The position numbers and the translations under genes were made by a program. From assembly GCF_947259025.1 (NCBI RefSeq), contig NZ_CAMYKO010000005.1, positions 62,001-126,000 of the forward strand: 64,000 nt of DNA. Reading direction: 5' to 3'. The notes under the pieces were generated by a model. It made no database searches, was not told where the DNA came from, and saw nothing but the letters and a program-made list of their open reading frames with translations. This DNA is from an uncultured Methylophaga sp. (lineage in GTDB: Bacteria; Pseudomonadota; Gammaproteobacteria; Nitrosococcales; Methylophagaceae). Positions 16,623 to 26,465 of the stretch are shown piece by piece (the first letter of the stretch is position 1; each line of letters starts with the position of its first letter).

Positions 16623-17640
16623 ATTCCAGAACAGGCTGAAAATCAAACTCCACCGCCGGATTCCAGATACGTTGCCAGACCCATTGCAGGCCCTGACGGC
16701 GACTGGGAGCAACCCTGACGCGGTTGGGCGCGGCAGGCTCAATCTCGCGACCATTTTCTTCAGCTAATTTAAAGCGGAAAAAGTAGGCGGGTTCCATGCC
16801 CATTCTTAAATCAGTGGCGATGATCTGTTCCCCCTGTTTTTCCAGCTTGAACAGGCCATTGGTAAACCAGTCAATGCGCTGCAAAGCTGGCAGTGACTGC
16901 GTTTTGGTAATCAGTTCACCGCCCCGGTCAAAGCGTTTGAATTGCATAGGTTGAGTGGCATCAAACAAAGAGCGGTAACCCTCGTAGTAGTTATCCTTTT
17001 CAATTACCAGAATTCGCCACAGGACGGTATTAAAAGCGGTTGCTGACACTTGCATCTGTTCATAGTGGATCTGCTGCTCGGCCAGTGCCTGCCTGGCCTG
17101 ATAGCTGACCCACTGCTGGGCACTGAAGCCCCAGACGAGATAAAGGCAGCTAAAAGCAAAGCCATAGCGCATGACTTTATTACTGCTTGTGCTCGTGGGC
17201 CTCAGTAATATCGCCAGAAACCCGGCCAACAAAGCAATGGAATAGGCCGGATCGATGATAAACACGCTGCCACCTGAGACCGGCGGCGGCATCATTGGCC
17301 AGAATAACTGCGTGCCATAAACTGTGAGCGCATCCAGACCCGCATGAGTGGCCAGCACCAGCCAGACCAGCAGCCACCAGGTGGAAAAGGCGAAGGTCTT
17401 GTCAAAACGCTGAAGTAGTGCCGCCAACACCGGTGCAATAGCCGTATGCACAAACCAGGAGTGGGTCCAGCTTCGGTGAAAGGTCATCGAATCCAGATCG
17501 TTATCGTAGGGAATCATGACATCGAGATCCGGCAACACAGCGATGCCGGCACCCCAGAGCATCGCTTTTCGACGTGATGTCTTACCGCCGACAGCGTAGC
17601 CTACGGCGCCGCCCAGTAATGCTTGCGTGATGGTATCCAT
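16621..17640 (-). CDS. YdjM-like (LexA-binding-type) inner-membrane metal-dependent hydrolase
   Basis: 339 residues from the ATG at 17640 (MDTITQALLGGAVGYA); a start at 17667 is open but adds a basic stretch foreign to the family. Four or five membrane segments lie in the first half. The conserved LPDLDVM, HRSWTHSWFVH and ATHAGLDALT motifs place it in the YdjM/DUF457 family, whose histidines and aspartates suggest a membrane metallohydrolase. The C-terminal 150 residues are a soluble domain. Substrate is unknown. Confidence 0.8.
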   Translation of the reverse strand: MDTITQALLGGAVGYAVGGKTSRRKAMLWGAGIAVLPDLDVMIPYDNDLDSMTFHRSWTHSWFVHTAIAPVLAALLQRFDKTFAFSTWWLLVWLVLATHAGLDALTVYGTQLFWPMMPPPVSGGSVFIIDPAYSIALLAGFLAILLRPTSTSSNKVMRYGFAFSCLYLVWGFSAQQWVSYQARQALAEQQIHYEQMQVSATAFNTVLWRILVIEKDNYYEGYRSLFDATQPMQFKRFDRGGELITKTQSLPALQRIDWFTNGLFKLEKQGEQIIATDLRMGMEPAYFFRFKLAEENGREIEPAAPNRVRVAPSRRQGLQWVWQRIWNPAVEFDFQPVLE

Positions 17641-17770
17641 TGCTTGATATCGTTTGCGCTTGCTCAAATTAAGAAATAATGGGTCTGATGTTCACGGAGT
17701 GTTGCGGGAAAAAATTCCCTGTAATACTCTCATTGCTTCTTTTCCTGAGAACCACAACCGCAAGCCAGAC

Positions 17771-19363
17771 ATGAAAAAGAATGCGCAACTGAGACAGCCA
17801 ACGCAAGCAGAAATTCAACCGGTGCTTAATGCCCTCAATGCCGGACAATTGGGCGCCGCCGAGGCCAGCGCCAAAAAAATGCTCAAGCAATTTCCCAACG
17901 CTTTTGTGCTGCACAATCTTTACGGCAACGCGCTGGCGGGTCAGAACAAGTTCAAGGAGGCCGTCGAGGCTTTTCGAAAGGCGCTGAAAATTGACCCCAC
18001 TATCGCCGAGCTGCATTTTAATGTCGGTATCTTGTTGACCAATCTGAACCGCACCGAAGAGGCGATTCAGAGCTATAAAAAAACAGTCAAACTGAAACCT
18101 AACCTAGTCGATGCCCACTATAACCTGGCGATTGCCTATCAAAATCAGCGTCAATTTGAACTGGCTGGAAAAAGCTATCAGAAAGCCGTTGAACTGGAAC
18201 CGGGCTTTTACGAAGCCATGGCCAACCTGGGCGTCGTATTGCAGGAGCAGGGGCAGTTGGTGGAAGCGGTGGACGCTTACCAACGGGCGCTGACCATTCA
18301 GCCCGATGCGCAGACCTATTTTAATCTGGGCACGGCATTGAAAAACCAGGGCAAGCTTGGCGATGCCATCGATGCCTACAACCGGGCACTGGAACTTAAG
18401 CCTGATTACGCCGAGGTGCACAGCAATATCGGTGAAGTGCTCCGCGATCAGGGCCGTTATGATGAGTCAGTGAAAGCATACAAATACGCGCTCTCACTGG
18501 ACTCTGAATTGCCCCTGGCTAATTACAGTCTGGCGGTTTATTTCTATGATAGTGGCGATCTGCAGGGCGCACTGGAACATTTCCAGCGCTCGCAATATGC
18601 CGACTGGCAGGAGCGATCGTTGTATTGTCTGTATAAAACCGGCCAGTTTGAAGCATTCAAACAGGGGCTGGATGAACTCAAGCGCAGCAAAGATAATTCA
18701 CCATTTCTGGCGACACTGGCCGGGCACTACGCTGAAAACTTTGGCACCGACAACGATTACAACTTTTGCAAGAACCCACTGGATTTTGTCTTTCACACCG
18801 AGATTCCTGAACTTAAAGGTGACAGTCAGCTTCTGAAAGACCTGCTGCAGGATATTGAAACCTGTGATGCCGAAGAAAAGTCTCAGGGCCGTTTGCATAA
18901 CGGTGTGCAGTCTGCCGGCAATCTGTTTAAGCGGCCTGAAGCCTCATTCAGAAAACTTGCTGAATGCGTGATGCAGGCCATTGAACGTTACCGTAAGACC
19001 TTTTCCGGTGAGAACTGCCAGTTTGTCAGAGCCTTTCCAAAAAACACCGAATTCGCCAGCTCCTGGTACGTGCGCATGCGAACCGGCGGGCATCTGACCT
19101 CGCATATTCATGAGGAAGGTTGGGTCAGTGGCTCTTTGTACCTCACGCTGCCTAAAAACAAACAGCATCAACATGAAGGCAGCATAGAGCTCAGCACCCA
19201 CGGCGATGATTACCCTAAGAAGCATGATAAATTCCCCACCAAAACCATCGCTCCAGAAGTAGGCGACCTGGTGATGTTCCCATCCTCGGTGTTCCACAGA
19301 ACCATCCCGTTCAGCTCCGATGAAGAGCGGGTTTGTATCGCCTTTGATTTAAAACCCGCTTAA
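17771..19363 (+). CDS. TPR protein with C-terminal 2OG-Fe(II) oxygenase-like domain
   Basis: 530 residues. About eight tetratricopeptide repeats (residues 25-300; for example LHFNVGILLTNLNRTEEAIQ) are followed by a C-terminal double-stranded beta-helix domain of the 2OG-Fe(II) oxygenase type. It has HLTSHIHEEGW for the His/Glu metal site, and FHRTIPF plus an Arg in ERVCIAF for the second His and the 2-oxoglutarate clamp. Such proteins may hydroxylate a protein bound by the TPR part; the target is unknown. The ATG at 17771 follows the weak leader ...CCAGAC; upstream frame is poor. It is divergent from the YdjM-like gene. Confidence 0.75.
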   Translation: MKKNAQLRQPTQAEIQPVLNALNAGQLGAAEASAKKMLKQFPNAFVLHNLYGNALAGQNKFKEAVEAFRKALKIDPTIAELHFNVGILLTNLNRTEEAIQSYKKTVKLKPNLVDAHYNLAIAYQNQRQFELAGKSYQKAVELEPGFYEAMANLGVVLQEQGQLVEAVDAYQRALTIQPDAQTYFNLGTALKNQGKLGDAIDAYNRALELKPDYAEVHSNIGEVLRDQGRYDESVKAYKYALSLDSELPLANYSLAVYFYDSGDLQGALEHFQRSQYADWQERSLYCLYKTGQFEAFKQGLDELKRSKDNSPFLATLAGHYAENFGTDNDYNFCKNPLDFVFHTEIPELKGDSQLLKDLLQDIETCDAEEKSQGRLHNGVQSAGNLFKRPEASFRKLAECVMQAIERYRKTFSGENCQFVRAFPKNTEFASSWYVRMRTGGHLTSHIHEEGWVSGSLYLTLPKNKQHQHEGSIELSTHGDDYPKKHDKFPTKTIAPEVGDLVMFPSSVFHRTIPFSSDEERVCIAFDLKPA

Positions 19364-19662
19364 TTGCCGTCACACTGTGGCCTATGTCTCAAGGCTGACA
19401 ACAATTGAGAGATTGTTAGGCCAGACAGTAAGCAAGCCCCGTCACTGCGAGGAGCGATAGCGACGAAGCAGTCCAGCCCCCACCTCAGATGAAGTAGTGG
19501 GTCGGATTGCCAATAAACTCGGCTTTCAGCATCATAACGCTCACCTTGGGTTTGCTGGTCGATAAATTGTGCCCCTCTAATCAGGGAAGTCAGAGGCGAG
19601 GGTGATACACTTCGCTCTCTACCGCCCTGCAATTACGGATAATAAATAAAAAAGGATCACCC
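19364..19662. repeat. Intergenic region with a diverged family A repeat
   Basis: About 300 bp without a gene. A diverged copy of family A lies at 19441-19480 (GTCACTGCGAGGAGC ... GACGAAGCAGTCCAG). An A/G-rich ribosome site (AAAAAGGA) stands at the right end before 19663. Nothing else is recognised. Confidence 0.6.
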
Positions 19663-21378
19663 ATGCCGCCAGCACACCAATCATTCATGTCCCGATGGAC
19701 ACCTGCTGAAATCATGTTGGCCGTCCTGTTTTTGCTGGCACCACTTTATTATCACCCCAATCTGGGCGGCGCCGGACTGAGAATTCCACACAACAGCACC
19801 ATCTGGCTGGTTGCGCTTGTCTTTATCACCTTTTCGCTGAATAAAGTCATCAAAGCAGAGAGTTTTCAACTACCACGCTATTTCGGCTATCTGGCGGCTT
19901 TCCCACTTTTGGTTATTTTGAGTGGCTTTCTTGCTGGAGTTGAACAGCCTTTGAGTTGGCTGTTCAGGATTTTGTTCATTCTCGGTGGTTTCGCTTTTCT
20001 TTTTAGTTTGTTCCAGCACAACCTGAAAGCCGGGCGCTGGGATCGCTTGCTACTGATCATCGCTTTATCCGGTTTGATTCATGCTGGCGTTGGCTTGTTG
20101 CAAATCTGGCTCAAGCAGGATATGCCATACCTGTTACCGAAATCGCCTGAGGGCATACCCGATGGTTTCTTTCAGCAAGTCAATAACCAGGCAAGCTATT
20201 TGGTGACCTGCATCGCCCTGGCTTTTTACCTGGCCTCGAGGCCACTGCTTCAGAATCGCTTGTTGGCATTGCAACTGCTGCTCGCGGTCATGGTACTGGC
20301 CAGCAGCTTTATCTTAGGAATATCCGGTTCGCGTATCGGTTTGCTTACACTGGTGATCGCACTTCCAGTGATCTTACTGGCAAGAAAAATACAACTGATT
20401 AATAACAAGCGATTCAGTGCTTTGCTTATAGTGGCTGTTATCAGTGGTTTTATGCTTGGCGCAGTACAGAGCGGCGGCAGAGTGCTGGATAAGACTGCTG
20501 CTGTTCAGGAAGGTTATACGGGATCAGCCCGACTGGGTATCTACCATATATCCGCTGACCTTTTGGTAGAAGAGCCGTTGTTTGGTCATGGGATTGGCAG
20601 CTTCCCACGCGTTTTTCAATATGCCAAACCTGATTTTTATCAGGAACAGCCCGATGCCAAGCTACCCAAGGAAAAAGTCGGTCACCCACACAATGAACTG
20701 CTGCAATGGATGGTAGAGGGCGGCGTTACGGCTTTACTGGGGATATTAGTTGCTACGATTGGCGTATTGCTGGCTTTAACAAAGTCAGGAGGCAGTCGTG
20801 GCTGGAGTTATTTCGCCCTGTTACTGCCACTGAGCTTTCACACACAGGTTGAGTTGCCATTTTATATGTCAGCGATGCACTGGCTGGCGTTTATGATTCT
20901 GCTGGCAGTGCCACTGAAGCTATTCTCCACTCAGCGGAATAACCTGATGACGGTTTATGCCAAAAAACTCTCGGCTATCAGCTTACTGGTGATCAGCCTG
21001 ATTTTGATGGCAGCTCTGGCTCACACGATTCGTGCTAATTGGGACTTTGTATCTTTTTACAAAGGCCAGCAAAACGAGGATCCGTTACCGATAGCTAAAA
21101 AGAACCCATTTCTGTCCGAGCAGGCACAATGGATAGATATGAGTGCCATGATGTATTCCAGCATGCAATACGATTTAAGAGAGAATGTGGCGTATTATGC
21201 GCAATGGGGTGAGCAGTTATTGGAAACCAATCCTGATATCGATTTATATGCCAAGTTATTGGATGCTTACGAGTATCTGGATAAAAAAGCAGCCTACTGT
21301 GAGACAGCCCGAGAGGGCAATCTGATATACCCCCGGTCTGAAAAAATGCTGCAAGCACTAAACTATTGTCAAAACTGA
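19663..21378 (+). CDS. PglL/TfpO-type O-oligosaccharyltransferase (Wzy_C family)
   Basis: 571 residues, about twelve membrane segments, a Wzy_C core with NNQASYL near 175, the FGHGIGSFP stretch and the VGHPHNELLQWMVEGG motif near 340-355, and a C-terminal PglL-type periplasmic tail with four cysteines at most. PglL/TfpO ligases move lipid-linked glycan onto type IV pilins and other periplasmic proteins; the pilin gene lies 157 bp downstream, strongly suggesting the pilin is the acceptor. O-antigen ligase is the alternative, but no LPS genes are near. AAAAAGGA precedes the start. Confidence 0.8.
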   Translation: MPPAHQSFMSRWTPAEIMLAVLFLLAPLYYHPNLGGAGLRIPHNSTIWLVALVFITFSLNKVIKAESFQLPRYFGYLAAFPLLVILSGFLAGVEQPLSWLFRILFILGGFAFLFSLFQHNLKAGRWDRLLLIIALSGLIHAGVGLLQIWLKQDMPYLLPKSPEGIPDGFFQQVNNQASYLVTCIALAFYLASRPLLQNRLLALQLLLAVMVLASSFILGISGSRIGLLTLVIALPVILLARKIQLINNKRFSALLIVAVISGFMLGAVQSGGRVLDKTAAVQEGYTGSARLGIYHISADLLVEEPLFGHGIGSFPRVFQYAKPDFYQEQPDAKLPKEKVGHPHNELLQWMVEGGVTALLGILVATIGVLLALTKSGGSRGWSYFALLLPLSFHTQVELPFYMSAMHWLAFMILLAVPLKLFSTQRNNLMTVYAKKLSAISLLVISLILMAALAHTIRANWDFVSFYKGQQNEDPLPIAKKNPFLSEQAQWIDMSAMMYSSMQYDLRENVAYYAQWGEQLLETNPDIDLYAKLLDAYEYLDKKAAYCETAREGNLIYPRSEKMLQALNYCQN

Positions 21379-21464
21379 CAATCTGCGTCACATAATGACG
21401 CTTGTCCGCAGGTTTTATTTTAAGTGTTTACCTTAAGTTGATGATATATATTGTTTTTAATTTC

Positions 21465-21480
21465 TGGCACGCTTATCGCT
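21465..21480 (+). promoter_or_regulatory. Sigma-54 (RpoN) promoter of the pilin gene
   Basis: TGGCAC-GCTTA-TCGCT matches the -24/-12 consensus TGGCAC-N5-TTGCW with one mismatch (C for T). It lies 56 nt before the pilin ATG, leaving room for a start site near 21491. PilR/RpoN control of major pilins is known in other Gammaproteobacteria. Confidence 0.7.
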
Positions 21481-21535
21481 TTTGTTAAGACAGCAAATTT
21501 TGAGTTTGCTGTTTTATTCACAAGGAGTCATACAA

Positions 21536-21994
21536 ATGAAACAGGTACAACAAGGTTTTACATTGATCGAACTGATGATCGTTGTGGCGATTATCGGTAT
21601 TTTGGCAGCGATTGCATTGCCCGCTTATCAGGATTACACAGTTCGTGCAAAAGTCCAGGAAGGCACAAGCCTCTCTGCTCCAGTAAGAACAGCAATTGGT
21701 ATCGCATGTAGTGAAGGTACAACCTTTGCAAGTGCTGACAACAATGCCTTTGATTTACCAGCTCCAAGCGATTACGCAAACGCAAGTGACATGGTTTCGC
21801 TTGTCACAGTTGGTTCAGGCGGCGCATCTCAGGCCACAGTAACAATTGAGTACGCTGGTGCCAGCGCTCCAACCCAAATCAGTGGTGGTGAAGTAATCTA
21901 CACTGGTGATTGCTATAGCACTGGCATGCAGTGGAGTATCACTGGTAATGGTGTTGCTGATAAGTATTTACCTAAAACATCAGCTGGTAATTAA
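21536..21994 (+). CDS. pilA: Type IV major pilin (PilA-like)
   Basis: A 152-residue prepilin with a 7-residue leader MKQVQQG and the processing site G|FTLIE, followed by the hydrophobic alpha-1 helix ([21 protein letters not shown]). Glu5 of the mature protein is present. Two cysteines (IACSEG and GDCYS) can form the C-terminal disulfide loop. AAGGAG lies 9 nt before the ATG at 21536; an in-frame start at 21482 lies upstream of the likely transcription start. A sigma-54-like promoter precedes it, a strong terminator follows, and a PglL-type ligase gene is upstream. Confidence 0.93.
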   Translation: MKQVQQGFTLIELMIVVAIIGILAAIALPAYQDYTVRAKVQEGTSLSAPVRTAIGIACSEGTTFASADNNAFDLPAPSDYANASDMVSLVTVGSGGASQATVTIEYAGASAPTQISGGEVIYTGDCYSTGMQWSITGNGVADKYLPKTSAGN

Positions 21995-22043
21995 ACAATT
22001 AATTAAGATGGTTTGATAGATAATCATACTTAGATAATTGTGT

Positions 22044-22076
22044 GAAAAAAGCCTCGGATTAATCCGAGGCTTTTTT
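22044..22076 (+). terminator. Rho-independent terminator after pilA
   Basis: GCCTCGGA-TTAA-TCCGAGGC (22051-22070) preceded by six A and followed by six T. It can work in both directions and serves the pilin transcript. Confidence 0.92.
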
Positions 22077-22231
22077 ATGTGCTGTTTTGAAAGTTTATGA
22101 ATGAATATCCACAAAGGCACAATGTTCACTGTGAAAATAATTGTTTTGATTGGTGCGTGAGAGTTTCTCCGCACGGGGAGAATCATGGATAGTTTTTTAC
22201 GGGTTCCTGAGTCTGTGGCTTGAGTTCTGAG

Positions 22232-24259
22232 TTATTTCACCCGCATCCCCGGTTGAGCACCATCATCCGGACTCAGAATAAACAAGTCTTTTCCACCCGG
22301 CCCAGCGGCCAAGACCATTCCCTCTGACAGGCCAAAGCGCATCTTACGTGGTGCGAGGTTAGCCACCATCACAGTGAGTTTGCCTACCAGATCTTCAGGC
22401 GCGTAGGCAGATTTAATACCAGCAAAAACCTGTTTTTCATCCAGACCGATATCCAGAGTCAGTTTCAGTAACTTATCGGCGCCTTCAACATGTTCGGCAT
22501 TCACAATTTTGGCAATACGCAGGTCAATTTTGGCAAAGTCATCAAACTGAATCTCATCGGCGATCGGGTCGATGCCTTTGGCTTGTTCAGTTTTTGCCTT
22601 GGGTTTTTGCTCGGCGGCCATGGCTTCTTTTGAGTCACTGACAATAGCGTCGAGTCTATCCTGCTCAATACGGGTCATCAGCGGTTTGAATTTATTGATC
22701 TGATGGCCCAGTAGTGGGGTAGCAATATCAGACCATTGCAGCGGTTCAATATTGAGGAAGGCTTCAGCTTGTTCGGCAGTACGGGGCAGAACTGGTTTCA
22801 GGTAGGCAATCAATACTCGGAACAGGTTGATGCCCATGCTGCAGATAGCCTGGACTTCATCTTCTTTGCCCTCTTCCTTGGCCAGCACCCAGGGCTTCAT
22901 TTCATCAATATAGACATTGGCGCGGTCTGCCAGCGCCATGATTTCACGCATGGCCTGACCGAATTCGCGGGCTTCGTAGCGTTTGGCGATGGCTTCAGCC
23001 TGGTTGCTGAAATCAGTGAACAGGCCGGGTTCGGTCAATGTGTCTGTGAGCTTGCCATCAAATCGTTTACTGATAAAACCGGCACAACGGCTGGCAATAT
23101 TGACGACTTTGCCCACCAGATCAGCATTAATGCGGGTCTGGAAGTCTTCCAGGCTCAGATCAATATCATCAATGCCGTTACCCAGTTTGGCCGCGAAGTA
23201 ATAGCGAAGGTATTCCGGGTTGAGATGATCCAGGTAAGTGCGGGCCTTGATAAAGGTGCCACGGGACTTGGACATCTTTTTACCGTCCACGGTGAGAAAG
23301 CCATGGGCATAAATATTATCAGGCTGACGGAAGCCGGCCCCTTCCAGCATCGCCGGCCAGAACAGGGCGTGGAAATAGATGATGTCTTTACCGATAAAGT
23401 GCACCATTTCGGTGTCACTATCCGGCTTCATAAATTCATTAAAGTCGATGCCTTCACGCTCGCAGTAGTTTTTAAAGCTGGCGAGATAACCAATCGGCGC
23501 ATCCATCCACACATAGAAAAACTTGTTGTCAGTGTCAGGAATTTCAAAACCGAAGTAGGGCGCGTCACGTGAGATATCCCAGTCCTGCAAACCACTGTCG
23601 AACCACTCTCCCAGCTTGCGCGTGACTTCCGGCTGCAGGTGATCGCTATGCGTCCATTCCTGCAAGGTCTTTTCAAAGTCGCCAAGTTTGAAAAAGTAGT
23701 GTTCGGATTCTTTAGTAATCGGGGTGGCTCCTGAAACCGCTGATACCGGATTTTTCAGTTCAGTCGGTTCGTACGTAGCACCACAGGCTTCGCAGTTATC
23801 ACCATATTGATCGGCAGCACCGCACTTGGGACATTCACCACGAATAAAGCGATCCGGCAGAAACATTTCTTTCTCCGGATCGTATGCCTGGCTGATAGTG
23901 CGGGCTTCAATATGCCCGGCATCTCGGTTGGCCAGGTAAATCTGACTGGCCAGCGCCCGGTTTTCATCACTGTGAGTGCTGTGATAGTTGTCAAAATCAA
24001 TCGCAAAGTCGGCAAAATCAGCCTGATGTTCTTTACTGACATCGCTGATGAGTTGCTCCGGCGAAATGCCTTCGTTTTGGGCCCGCAACATGATCGGGGT
24101 GCCGTGAGCATCATCAGCGCACACATAATGGCATTCATGCCCACGCATTTTCTGGAAGCGCACCCAGATATCGGTCTGAATATATTCCACCATATGGCCC
24201 AAATGGATGGAGCCATTGGCATAGGGCAGGGCGCTGGTAACCAGAATTTTTCTTTGCAT
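22232..24259 (-). CDS. metG: Methionyl-tRNA synthetase
   Basis: 675 residues, close to the 677 of E. coli. It attaches methionine to tRNA-Met. The class I HIGH motif reads HLGH ([10 protein letters not shown]), KMSKS reads KKMSKSRGT, and the four-cysteine zinc knuckle has CPKC and CEAC (about residues 145-161). The C-terminal tRNA-binding dimerisation domain ([21 protein letters not shown]) is present. The ATG at 24259 fits the family start; a GTG at 24292 is less likely. It is a single gene, with repeat-rich DNA upstream. Confidence 0.97.
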   Translation of the reverse strand: MQRKILVTSALPYANGSIHLGHMVEYIQTDIWVRFQKMRGHECHYVCADDAHGTPIMLRAQNEGISPEQLISDVSKEHQADFADFAIDFDNYHSTHSDENRALASQIYLANRDAGHIEARTISQAYDPEKEMFLPDRFIRGECPKCGAADQYGDNCEACGATYEPTELKNPVSAVSGATPITKESEHYFFKLGDFEKTLQEWTHSDHLQPEVTRKLGEWFDSGLQDWDISRDAPYFGFEIPDTDNKFFYVWMDAPIGYLASFKNYCEREGIDFNEFMKPDSDTEMVHFIGKDIIYFHALFWPAMLEGAGFRQPDNIYAHGFLTVDGKKMSKSRGTFIKARTYLDHLNPEYLRYYFAAKLGNGIDDIDLSLEDFQTRINADLVGKVVNIASRCAGFISKRFDGKLTDTLTEPGLFTDFSNQAEAIAKRYEAREFGQAMREIMALADRANVYIDEMKPWVLAKEEGKEDEVQAICSMGINLFRVLIAYLKPVLPRTAEQAEAFLNIEPLQWSDIATPLLGHQINKFKPLMTRIEQDRLDAIVSDSKEAMAAEQKPKAKTEQAKGIDPIADEIQFDDFAKIDLRIAKIVNAEHVEGADKLLKLTLDIGLDEKQVFAGIKSAYAPEDLVGKLTVMVANLAPRKMRFGLSEGMVLAAGPGGKDLFILSPDDGAQPGMRVK

Positions 24260-24358
24260 GAGTGAATGATTTTTGCGGTTGGGAAAAGTCACAGAAGATA
24301 CCAGAAATCAGTGTCTGGCACCATGTGGTGAAGCTAGTTTGAGGACAGGGAGAAGTGA

Positions 24359-25290
24359 TTAATGGAATGCGGGGTTACATGATTGTAATGCAGGAAATTT
24401 GAATCGTTAGTGGCTGATCTACTCTCAAGAGCCCGGACTGGATTGCTTCACATGCGTTCGCAATGACGGTGGAGACGCTTTTTATGTCGGCTGATGTCTT
24501 TCGGATATGACATACAGTGCCATGGTTTTGGGCTGCACATTGTATGTGAGCTACTTGAACCACAGAGGCACAGAGGGCACTGAGAAATCATTAATGGAAT
24601 ACTGGATTACATGATTGGAATGAAGGGGTTTTGAATCTTCAGTGGCTGATTCACTCTCAAGAACCGGGACTGGATTGCTTCACTGCGTTCGCAATGACGA
24701 CAGGTCTGTAAAACAGTTTCAAATGCTGATTCAAACTTGGTCATTGCGAGGAACGAAGCAATCTAACCATCTTCAGGCTGAAGCACTGGCTCAGGACAGC
24801 GTTAAGTCTTTTTGCAAAAGACCTCTGTGCTCTCTGTGCCTCTGTGGTTGGTTCCGGGTTAGGATCTATTTCACTTTCAAGAGCTGGGACTGGATTGCTT
24901 CACTGCGTTCGCAATGACGACAGGTCTGTAAAACAGGTTCAAATGGCTGATTCAAATTCGGTCATTGCGGGGAACTAAGCAATCTAAACATGTTCAGGCT
25001 GAAGCTCTGGCTCAGGACAGCGTTAAGTCTTTTTGCAAAAGACCTCTGTGCACTCTGTGCCTCTGTGGTTGGTTCAGCGTTAAAATCTATTTCACTTTCA
25101 AGAGCTGGGACTGGATTGCTTCACTGCGTTCGCAATGACGATAGGTTAGTAAAACAAATTCAAACATTGATTCAAACTCGGTCATTGCGAGGAACGAAGC
25201 AATCCAGTTGTGTTCTTAGTGTGGCAGCAGGTCATTTTGATCGAACCAATTTTCCTGTAGAGGGCTCTGTGCCTCTGTGGTTGATTCAGC
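24359..25290. repeat. Tandem array of about 220-bp composite repeats (families A and B)
   Basis: This fills most of the 1.1-kb gap between metG and the next gene. The string TGGATTGCTT recurs at 24439, 24671, 24891 and 25112, so the periods are 232, 220 and 221 bp. Each of the three right-hand units holds an inverted family A copy, the sequence GACAGGTCTGTAAAACAG or a variant, a direct family A copy, a non-repeat segment (CAGGCTGAAGC...AGCGTTAAGTC) and a family B end. An opening family B copy lies at 24558. Open frames inside it are repeat translations, not genes. Confidence 0.88.
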
Positions 25291-25376
25291 GTTAAAATTT
25301 ATTGAAAGTGGCTCGGGTTTAGTCTAGATTGGAAGCTATAACTCTTATATAAGACTTGCAGATCGTGAGGGAATTG

Positions 25377-25880
25377 ATGGAGCTGAAGTTACACGACATA
25401 CACGCTGATTCTATTGAGCTGGCGCTTGATAAGGCCCGTCAATATCGTTCTCTGCTGGAGCCGGAAATTGCGGAGAGTATTTGCCTCGATATTCTGCATA
25501 TTGATGCGGAGAATCAGCCTGCACTGGTCGTTTATATTTTGGCGCTGAGTGATCAATTGCATCATGCCGGCAAGAAAACCCAGGTCCAGGCGATTGAAAT
25601 GGCAATCCAGAAGTTGCAGAGTCGCTACCAGCAATTTTATTACACTGGGCTGCTGCACGAACGACGTGCACGCTTCATGCTGACTCAAAGCATGGCAAGA
25701 GTATTTGCCTATGATTATTTTATTGAGGCACTGCAGTTTTATCAGAAAGCGGAGAAGATCCGGCCCGAACACAACGATGAATCCATCTTGCGCTGGAACA
25801 GTTGTATCCGCACCATTGATAAAGAGAAACTGAAACCCCGACCGGATAGCAAAGACGTGCGACTGGACATGGAAAGTTAA
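25377..25880 (+). CDS. Hypothetical alpha-helical (TPR-like) protein upstream of sdh
   Basis: 167 residues, soluble, no signal peptide, predicted mostly helical. Segments such as AESICLDILHIDAENQPALVVYILALSDQ and FIEALQFYQKAEKIRPEHNDE look like tetratricopeptide helices. GTGAGGG lies 7 nt before the ATG at 25377; an earlier in-frame ATG at 25356 lacks it. Its stop codon abuts the sdhC ATG with no gap, so it is probably the first gene of the succinate dehydrogenase operon. It may help assemble the complex, but there is no direct evidence. Confidence 0.7.
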   Translation: MELKLHDIHADSIELALDKARQYRSLLEPEIAESICLDILHIDAENQPALVVYILALSDQLHHAGKKTQVQAIEMAIQKLQSRYQQFYYTGLLHERRARFMLTQSMARVFAYDYFIEALQFYQKAEKIRPEHNDESILRWNSCIRTIDKEKLKPRPDSKDVRLDMES

Positions 25881-26465
25881 ATGCTGCTTCAACTGCAAAA
25901 ACGCTCAATGGCGCTGGCAGGTACGGTGATGACTGCCTACCTGATATTTCATATGCTGAGTAATCTCAGTTTTTTCTCTGCACCGGCGTTCGAACGCTTT
26001 TATGACTTTTATAATCAGCCCTGGGTGCGCTGGCCGTTATTGTTGCTGGTGCTGCTGAGCTTGGCCATCCATGTCAAAGCGGCTTTGGCCATTCGCATCA
26101 AGAATGCCAAAGCACGGCGGGTGGGCTACAAAAAACACGATAAACTGCATGTGCCGGCAGCGCTGGTATCGCTCAGTGTGGCGTTGCTGTTACTGTTCAT
26201 TGTTGTGCATATCGCTCAGACCCTGATGCTTGACACGAACCACGTCCGGGCCGCCATGCTGGACTGGTTCAGCGCTACCTGGATGTTGCTTTTCTATCTG
26301 GCAGGCTTGTTTATTCTGGCGATGCATTTACAACATTCGCTAGTTAATGTGCTGCAGACACTGGGTATCAGTTCCAGGATGTACCAAGTTTTGATTATCA
26401 GTGGTGTTGTTCTTTTAACTGCAGGCTTTGCCTCGGTACCGGTTTACATTTGGATCACAGCATGA
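25881..26465 (+). CDS. sdhC: Succinate dehydrogenase cytochrome b subunit (type B)
   Basis: A 194-residue membrane anchor with five helices. Histidines in or beside helices ([27 protein letters not shown]) fit the four axial ligands of two haems b, as in the single-anchor type B complexes of Bacteroidetes, Bacillus and Wolinella. Gammaproteobacteria usually have separate SdhC and SdhD with one haem. It carries quinone reduction and haem electron transfer in the inner membrane. The stop overlaps the sdhA ATG in ATGA. Confidence 0.85.
   Translation: MLLQLQKRSMALAGTVMTAYLIFHMLSNLSFFSAPAFERFYDFYNQPWVRWPLLLLVLLSLAIHVKAALAIRIKNAKARRVGYKKHDKLHVPAALVSLSVALLLLFIVVHIAQTLMLDTNHVRAAMLDWFSATWMLLFYLAGLFILAMHLQHSLVNVLQTLGISSRMYQVLIISGVVLLTAGFASVPVYIWITA

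Noticed and set aside
22736-23572. 278-residue frame on the + strand opposite metG
   Set aside because: Complete overlap with a clear MetRS gene; shadow of codon bias.
24642-25295. Open frames of 91 and 101 residues inside the 220-bp array
   Set aside because: They are translations of the family A/B repeats (same peptide pieces such as SLRGTKQS recur) and have no ribosome sites.
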